This document shows positions 59,960-64,000 of a stretch of DNA of 64,000 bases, piece after piece. The translations under genes were made by a program, and so were the position numbers. How positions within the stretch are numbered: position 1 is the stretch's first letter; each line of letters opens with the position of its first letter. Under the pieces are notes generated by a model. That model did not search any database, was not told where the DNA came from, and worked only from the letters and a program-made list of their open reading frames with translations. Source of the DNA: JAHHUH01 sp045123075 (GTDB lineage Bacteria > Bacillota > Negativicutes > Acidaminococcales > Acidaminococcaceae); the NCBI GenBank assembly GCA_045123075.1, contig JBGVIJ010000016.1:1-64000 (forward strand), given 5' to 3'.

Positions 59960-60343
59960 TTAGCCGATTTCACCTGCTAATTCAGTACCGCGTACTTTAA
60001 TGGGATGGTTCTTTTCATCTACCATTACAACTTTAGGCACAAAATTTTTAGCTTCTTCTTCGGTCATCATAGAGTAAGCAATGATGATTACGGTATCGCC
60101 AACTACAACTTTACGAGCTGCTGCACCATTAAGGCAGATAACGCCACTGCCAGGTTCGCCTGCGATTACGTAGGTTTCCAAGCGGTTACCGTTGTTGTTG
60201 TCAACAATTTGTACTCTTTCGCCGGGAAGAATACCGGAAAGTTCTAAAAGTTCGCTGTCTATGGTAATGCTACCCATATATTCTAAATTAGCTTCAGTAA
60301 CGGTAGCGCGATGAATCTTGCCATGGAACATATTATAAAGCAT
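59960..60343 (-). CDS. panD: aspartate 1-decarboxylase
   Basis: PanD is a pyruvoyl enzyme that makes beta-alanine. The 127-residue proenzyme has the KIHRATVTEANLEYMGSITID segment with the Gly-Ser self-cleavage site, and ARKVVVGDTVIIIAYS. Its start shares one base with the panC stop (TAATG). It is the last gene of the pan operon. Confidence 0.97.
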   Translation of the reverse strand: MLYNMFHGKIHRATVTEANLEYMGSITIDSELLELSGILPGERVQIVDNNNGNRLETYVIAGEPGSGVICLNGAAARKVVVGDTVIIIAYSMMTEEEAKNFVPKVVMVDEKNHPIKVRGTELAGEIG

Positions 60344-61197
60344 TATTTTTCCTCCAAAACTACATTGTCAATTAAGCGGGTTGTGCCAAATTTAACGGCA
60401 ACTGCCAAAAGGTTTTTTCCTTGCAACGGATTGGTAACCGGTTTGAGTTCGGGTAAAGCGTAAATTTCTACATAATCGATATCACTTAAGGGTTCTGCTT
60501 TGATACCGTTAACAACTGCGGAAATAATAGTATCTTTATTACGTTCACCTTGTTGGAAAAGTTTTTGTGCTGCTTTCAAGCTACTATTTAAAACTAAAGC
60601 TGCAGTTCTTTCTTCAGTAGAGAGGTAAGTGTTGCGAGAGCTTTTAGCCAAACCATCTTTTTCACGAACAATGGGCATAATGCGTAATTGAATGTTAAAG
60701 AATAAATCTTTTACCATGCGTTGCAATACTTCTACTTGTTGAGCATCTTTTTGTCCGAAGTAAGCACGATCAGGTTGAGCAAGGTTAAAAAGTTTGGTGA
60801 CAACAGTGGTAACTCCGCGGAAATGGATGGGGCGGCTGCGACCACATAAAACTTTGGTGATATCACCGGTTACTTCTACCCAAGTATCGTCTTCGCTGGG
60901 ATACATTTCTTTCGGAGAAGGAGCAAAGACAATGTCTGCACCCATTTTCTCTGCGAGGATGCAGTCTGCTTCCAAGGTGCGCGGGTATGCATCTAAATCT
61001 TCATTAGGAGCAAATTGGGTGGGGTTAACAAAAACGCTGACAATTACACAATCATTTTCTTTATTTGCTGCTGCGATGAGAGAGCCGTGACCTTCGTGGA
61101 GAGCACCCATAGTGGGAACTAAGCCGATGGTTTCATTTTTAGATTTAATTAAGGCAACTTCTTCACGCAGTTCTGCAACAGTTTTTATAAGTTTCAT
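60343..61197 (-). CDS. panC: pantothenate synthetase
   Basis: PanC joins pantoate and beta-alanine using ATP. The 284-residue protein shows LVPTMGALHEGHGSLI, VSVFVNPTQFAPNEDLDAYPR and YFGQKDAQQ, with SRNTYLS. It lies 16 bases after panB with a GAGGATAAAA ribosome site. Confidence 0.98.
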   Translation of the reverse strand: MKLIKTVAELREEVALIKSKNETIGLVPTMGALHEGHGSLIAAANKENDCVIVSVFVNPTQFAPNEDLDAYPRTLEADCILAEKMGADIVFAPSPKEMYPSEDDTWVEVTGDITKVLCGRSRPIHFRGVTTVVTKLFNLAQPDRAYFGQKDAQQVEVLQRMVKDLFFNIQLRIMPIVREKDGLAKSSRNTYLSTEERTAALVLNSSLKAAQKLFQQGERNKDTIISAVVNGIKAEPLSDIDYVEIYALPELKPVTNPLQGKNLLAVAVKFGTTRLIDNVVLEEK

Positions 61198-61213
61198 TTT
61201 TATCCTCTGATTA

Positions 61214-62053
61214 TTAATACAATTTTTCTAAAACGGTATCGTCTATTTTAAAGGTGTGTTCCGGTGCCGGAAAACTTCTATCTTTTACTTCATTAATATA
61301 GCTTTTAACTGCATTGACAGTGATGGAATGAATATCCGCATATCTTTTTACAAATTTAGGGCAGAAGCCATCACTTACACCCAGTAAATCGTTACAAACT
61401 AAAACTTGTCCGTCGCAACCATTGCCAGCTCCAATACCGATGGTTGCCATGGTTGTAAGTTCTTGGGTAATTTTACTAGCTAATGCTGCAGGTACACATT
61501 CCAATACGCAAGCAAAAGCACCTGCTGCTTCTAAAGCCTTGGCATCATCTATGAGTTTTTTAGCAGCTTCAACATCTTTGCCTTGTACTTTGAAACCACC
61601 CAATTGGTTTACGGATTGAGGTGTTAAACCAATATGAGCAACAACGGGGATGCCTGCTTGGGTTAATTTGTGAACTAGTTCGCAAACTTCACTGCCACCT
61701 TCAAGTTTTACAGCAGTGCAGCCTGTTTCTTTTAAGAAGCGTGCAGCATTATGCATTCCTTCAACGATGCTTGCTTGATAGCTCATGAAGGGCATATCAC
61801 CAACTACTAATGCGTTTTTGTTTCCGCGCATTACTGCTTTGGTATGATGAATCATTTCATCCATCGTTACAGGAACGGTAGAGTTGTAACCTAACATTAC
61901 GTTGCCAACAGAGTCTCCAACCAAAATCATATCAATGCCTGCTTCGTTTACGTTGCGTGCCATTGCATAATCGTAGGCGGTAATCATAGTAATAGGCTCG
62001 CCTCGTTTTTTCATATCTTTGATGGTTGCAATGGTAACTTGTTTTTCTGTCAT
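61214..62053 (-). CDS. panB: 3-methyl-2-oxobutanoate hydroxymethyltransferase
   Basis: PanB makes ketopantoate from ketoisovalerate and methylene-tetrahydrofolate. The 279-residue protein shows MITAYDYAMA, DMILVGDSVGNVMLGY, VVGDMPFMSYQ, VKLEGG and GIGAGNGCDGQVLV. The start at 62053 follows GGAGGAATAAA. A longer frame overlaps the upstream gene. Confidence 0.98.
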   Translation of the reverse strand: MTEKQVTIATIKDMKKRGEPITMITAYDYAMARNVNEAGIDMILVGDSVGNVMLGYNSTVPVTMDEMIHHTKAVMRGNKNALVVGDMPFMSYQASIVEGMHNAARFLKETGCTAVKLEGGSEVCELVHKLTQAGIPVVAHIGLTPQSVNQLGGFKVQGKDVEAAKKLIDDAKALEAAGAFACVLECVPAALASKITQELTTMATIGIGAGNGCDGQVLVCNDLLGVSDGFCPKFVKRYADIHSITVNAVKSYINEVKDRSFPAPEHTFKIDDTVLEKLY

Positions 62054-62054
62054 T

Positions 62055-62912
62055 TTATTCCTCCGAATTTTGAACATGTTTCAGCTGCAAAAGATTATGA
62101 AGCTGAATTGCGGTTTGGTCGTCAATAGTTTCGTTGGTCAATGCAAGTTTTGTGGTTGCCAAACATAAGGATTTGTAAATGGAAAGGTATTCGTTGGGTA
62201 AAGCTTGTAGATGTTTTTCAATTGTGTTGATGTCACCACGAGCAACTGGACCTGTGAGCACATTGCCTGCTTTGCTAGTGGTTTGCAAGTTGGCAGATGT
62301 TCCCTTAAAAAGTGGGAGTAATGCTTGCCAGGCAGATTCTTCACTTCCTGTCCAACGGCTCATCAATTTTTGGGCAAGGGTTTCAACAGTAACTGCATAG
62401 TTTGAGCAAAAGCAAGCTGCTGCGTGATAGGCTGCACGTTCCTTGGCAGGAACATGAAAACTGTTGCCACCTAAAAGCTCAACAATTTCTTTAGCTTTTC
62501 CTTGTGCAGTTTCGTCACCGTCAATTGCCATATAAACGCCTTGCAGTTGAGTTGCTCCACCTGCAAAGCTTTGCAAGGGATGCAGGCTTCCGCAGTGAGC
62601 ACCACTTTCCGTCAAGGATTGCAAAGGTTCAAGGCCTAAGCTACCGCTACAGTGCAAAAATATTTTGTCCTCAACATTTTGCGTTAAAACAATTGCTTGC
62701 GCGATGTCAGCAATTTTTCTGTCGGGAACGGTCAAGAAAATTACTTCGGATTGCACAATAACTTCAGATGTTGTGGTGCAAGAGGTGTGGAAGCGGTTTG
62801 CGAGCATTTGATTTTTTTCAGAAGTTGATGCGGTGATGCCAACTAAATGATTTTGCAGATATTCTGCTAAACAACAGCCTACTTTACCTCCACCAATGAT
62901 ACCAATTTTCAT
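62055..62912 (-). CDS. panG: Rossmann/DUF2520 protein, probable alternative ketopantoate reductase PanG
   Basis: The 285-residue protein begins with a Rossmann motif (MKIGIIGGGKVGCCLAEYL). It shows VIFLTVPDRKIADIA, HCSGSLGLEPL and SLHPLQSF, and the C-terminal helical DUF2520 domain. This architecture (COG5495 type) is that of PanG, described as an alternative ketopantoate reductase. Placement directly before panB, panC and panD in the same operon, with no PanE in view, supports that role. The start at 62912 follows AGAAAGGAAATGTA. The family link is from memory. Confidence 0.8.
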   Translation of the reverse strand: MKIGIIGGGKVGCCLAEYLQNHLVGITASTSEKNQMLANRFHTSCTTTSEVIVQSEVIFLTVPDRKIADIAQAIVLTQNVEDKIFLHCSGSLGLEPLQSLTESGAHCGSLHPLQSFAGGATQLQGVYMAIDGDETAQGKAKEIVELLGGNSFHVPAKERAAYHAAACFCSNYAVTVETLAQKLMSRWTGSEESAWQALLPLFKGTSANLQTTSKAGNVLTGPVARGDINTIEKHLQALPNEYLSIYKSLCLATTKLALTNETIDDQTAIQLHNLLQLKHVQNSEE

Positions 62913-62944
62913 TACATTTCCTTTCTGATTTTGACAGGAACAAT

Positions 62945-62974
62945 AAAAAAGGCGCACTTCGACACGAAATGCGC
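62945..62974 (-). terminator. terminator at the end of the pan leader RNA
   Basis: The minus-strand stem GCGCATTTCG/CGAAGTGCGC (62974-62965 with 62961-62952) is followed by CTTTTTTA, 33 bases before the panG start. Confidence 0.88.
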
Positions 62975-63110
62975 ATAATTATCCCTTATTGCGTCTCGTC
63001 CCGGTCATAACATAGATTGATCCAAGCGATTATTGACTTTAAATCTCTGTGAGTTGCCCTTTGGCAAATCAATATGGCTCGTTGCGATACCACTCAACAC
63101 AAACTCACGG
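62945..63110 (-). ncRNA. structured leader RNA of the pan operon (candidate riboswitch)
   Basis: The predicted transcript starts near 63110 and reaches a strong terminator just before panG. The 5' half folds by eye into P1 (GTGAG at 63104-63108 with CTCAC at 63049-63053), P2 (63075-63092, loop around CAA) and P3 (TTGCC-AAAG-GGCAA, 63054-63067), forming a compact junction. An AGATT/AATCT stem follows. A CGGGACGAGACGC segment before the terminator could pair with the terminator's 5' arm. I cannot match it to a riboswitch class that I know. The pan motif or an unrelated 6S-like RNA remain possible. Confidence 0.55.
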
Positions 63111-63115
63111 CTAAG

Positions 63116-63144
63116 ATAATATTATAAAGAATTTTGTTTGTCAA
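63116..63144 (-). promoter_or_regulatory. promoter of the pan leader and operon
   Basis: On the minus strand TTGACA (63139-63144) and TATTAT (63116-63121) are spaced by 17 bases. It overlaps a divergent plus-strand promoter. Confidence 0.8.
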
Positions 63145-63162
63145 CTATTTTTGTGATATAAT
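63134..63162 (+). promoter_or_regulatory. promoter of the terminal membrane protein
   Basis: TTGTTT (63134-63139) and TATAAT (63157-63162) are spaced by 17 bases. Its -35 region overlaps that of the pan promoter on the other strand. Confidence 0.6.
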
Positions 63163-63196
63163 ATGTTATTATAATTTTTATACGAGGGATGATGAA

Positions 63197-64000
63197 ATGG
63201 CAAAAAAATCTAATAAGTATGCTGGTTACCAAGCTGTCGAAGATGTAATGGGCGTTGGCGCTTATATTGGCTTGGGCAGACCTGTTGATTTGGACGACAA
63301 TACAACTCGTTTGGCAATTGTTGGTGCGCTGCTTTCCATGGGCGCAGTAACTGCTTGGCAAATGATGGGCAATGTTGATATTTGGGATGCTGCGTTTACC
63401 GGTATGGGTGCAGCTCTTGGCTTTTTGTTCTCTTACATGATTGCGCAAGAACTTGATCCGGATCGCAAATTTGGTGGCATCATCGGTGGCATCTTGACTA
63501 TGGCAGCAGTTGCTTACTTGGGCGAAGGCAACATTATGGTAGTTTTGTGGTTGCTTTTCGTTTTGCGTATGCTCAACAGAACTTCCGGTTCTCGCCATAA
63601 AATTGGCGACAACGTAATTATCATTGGTATTTCCGCTTGGTTAGGTTACCAAGGCTTCTGGTTGTATCCTTTGATTACTGCTTCCGTTTATGCTTTGGAA
63701 ACTCAAATTCCTGGTGGTTACTTCCGTAGCTGGTATTTGGCAGCACTTGCTTTGGGCACTTGCTTCTTTGTAGATTTCAATTTCTTGGTAAAAAACCTGT
63801 CTATGGTTTACGTTTACATTATGTGCGCAACCTTCATTATCTTCCTGCCCGAAATTCGTGCGGCAGTATTTACTGAAGCAAAAGGCGACAGAAATAATAA
63901 ACGTATTAATCCCAGACGTTTGCAAGTTGCACAAGGTGTGTTCCTGATGATTGTTATTGCTTTGGGGTATCTCCACGGTGATAGCCAAGCACAATCTTTG
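63197..64000 (+). CDS. polytopic membrane protein, C-terminus cut off
   Basis: The frame is open from the ATG at 63197 to the window end, giving 268 residues. It has about seven to eight hydrophobic segments (for example LAIVGALLSMGAVTAW, ALGFLFSYMIA, GIIGGILTMAAVAYLG, MVVLWLLFVLRML) separated by short polar loops, and an Asp-rich N-terminal stretch GRPVDLDDNTTRL. A late basic loop (DRNNKRINPRR) precedes the last visible segment. GAGGGATGATGAA supplies the ribosome site. I do not recognise the family. Confidence 0.8.
   Translation, partial: MAKKSNKYAGYQAVEDVMGVGAYIGLGRPVDLDDNTTRLAIVGALLSMGAVTAWQMMGNVDIWDAAFTGMGAALGFLFSYMIAQELDPDRKFGGIIGGILTMAAVAYLGEGNIMVVLWLLFVLRMLNRTSGSRHKIGDNVIIIGISAWLGYQGFWLYPLITASVYALETQIPGGYFRSWYLAALALGTCFFVDFNFLVKNLSMVYVYIMCATFIIFLPEIRAAVFTEAKGDRNNKRINPRRLQVAQGVFLMIVIALGYLHGDSQAQSL

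Overview
The window spans a chromosomal replication-origin region of a low-GC, anaerobic-type bacterium of the Firmicutes (Bacillota). The gene order gyrA-gyrB-remB-recF-rlbA-dnaN-dnaA | rpmH-rnpA-yidD-yidC-jag-mnmE-mnmG-rsmG-noc-parA-parB is the classical Firmicutes oriC order. The DciA-type protein in place of an adjacent DnaI-type loader, HydE, ThiH (the anaerobic tyrosine-lyase route to thiamine) and a LIV-type amino-acid transporter next to oriC suggest a Negativicutes member such as Phascolarctobacterium. That assignment is inference from gene content. No rRNA or other taxonomic marker is present.

Layout. 1-12.3 kb, minus strand: a partial FAD oxidoreductase, cold-shock protein, gyrA with its own promoter, a TSUP permease, thiN, a small unknown protein, gyrB, remB, a DUF721/DciA-like zinc-ribbon protein, recF, rlbA, dnaN and dnaA. 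DnaA boxes lie on both sides of dnaA (10.79-10.97 and 12.48 kb), so oriC looks bipartite. 12.7-25.9 kb, plus strand: rpmH to rsmG, a Noc paralogue, parA-parB and DUF554. A small accessory cassette (YefM-YoeB, a lincosamide-nucleotidyltransferase-like gene, a Fic protein, a secreted nuclease) sits between noc and parA, with a perfect parS inside a terminator-like hairpin after yoeB and another just before parA. 26-33.4 kb: a branched-chain amino-acid ABC transporter with two tandem binding proteins, followed by a CBS-ACT protein and DUF951. 33.4-42.9 kb: exported proteins, ychF, a PHP phosphatase, a MATE pump, a putative metallopeptidase, CopZ-CopA, DUF1847 and a fluoride channel.

43-52.3 kb is a visibly more AT-rich accessory region. 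It holds a HEPN/MNT toxin-antitoxin pair, an FMN reductase, an orphan HTH protein, an MBL/beta-CASP-like hydrolase + WYL regulator + PD-(D/E)XK-like protein cluster, an unrecognised 305-aa protein, and a tandem family of Sel1/TPR-like proteins. The three-gene MBL-WYL-nuclease cluster is the best candidate here for an undescribed (possibly defence) system. 52.3-64 kb is metabolic: DUF805, a ClC channel with a TrkA-C domain, hydE, a TPP-riboswitch-controlled thiSFGH operon, an M20 peptidase, and a panG-panB-panC-panD operon preceded by a structured, terminator-ending leader RNA that I cannot assign. The window closes in a truncated membrane protein.

Start codons were chosen from Shine-Dalgarno spacing where alternatives existed. 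Family assignments come from motifs read by eye; no database search was run.
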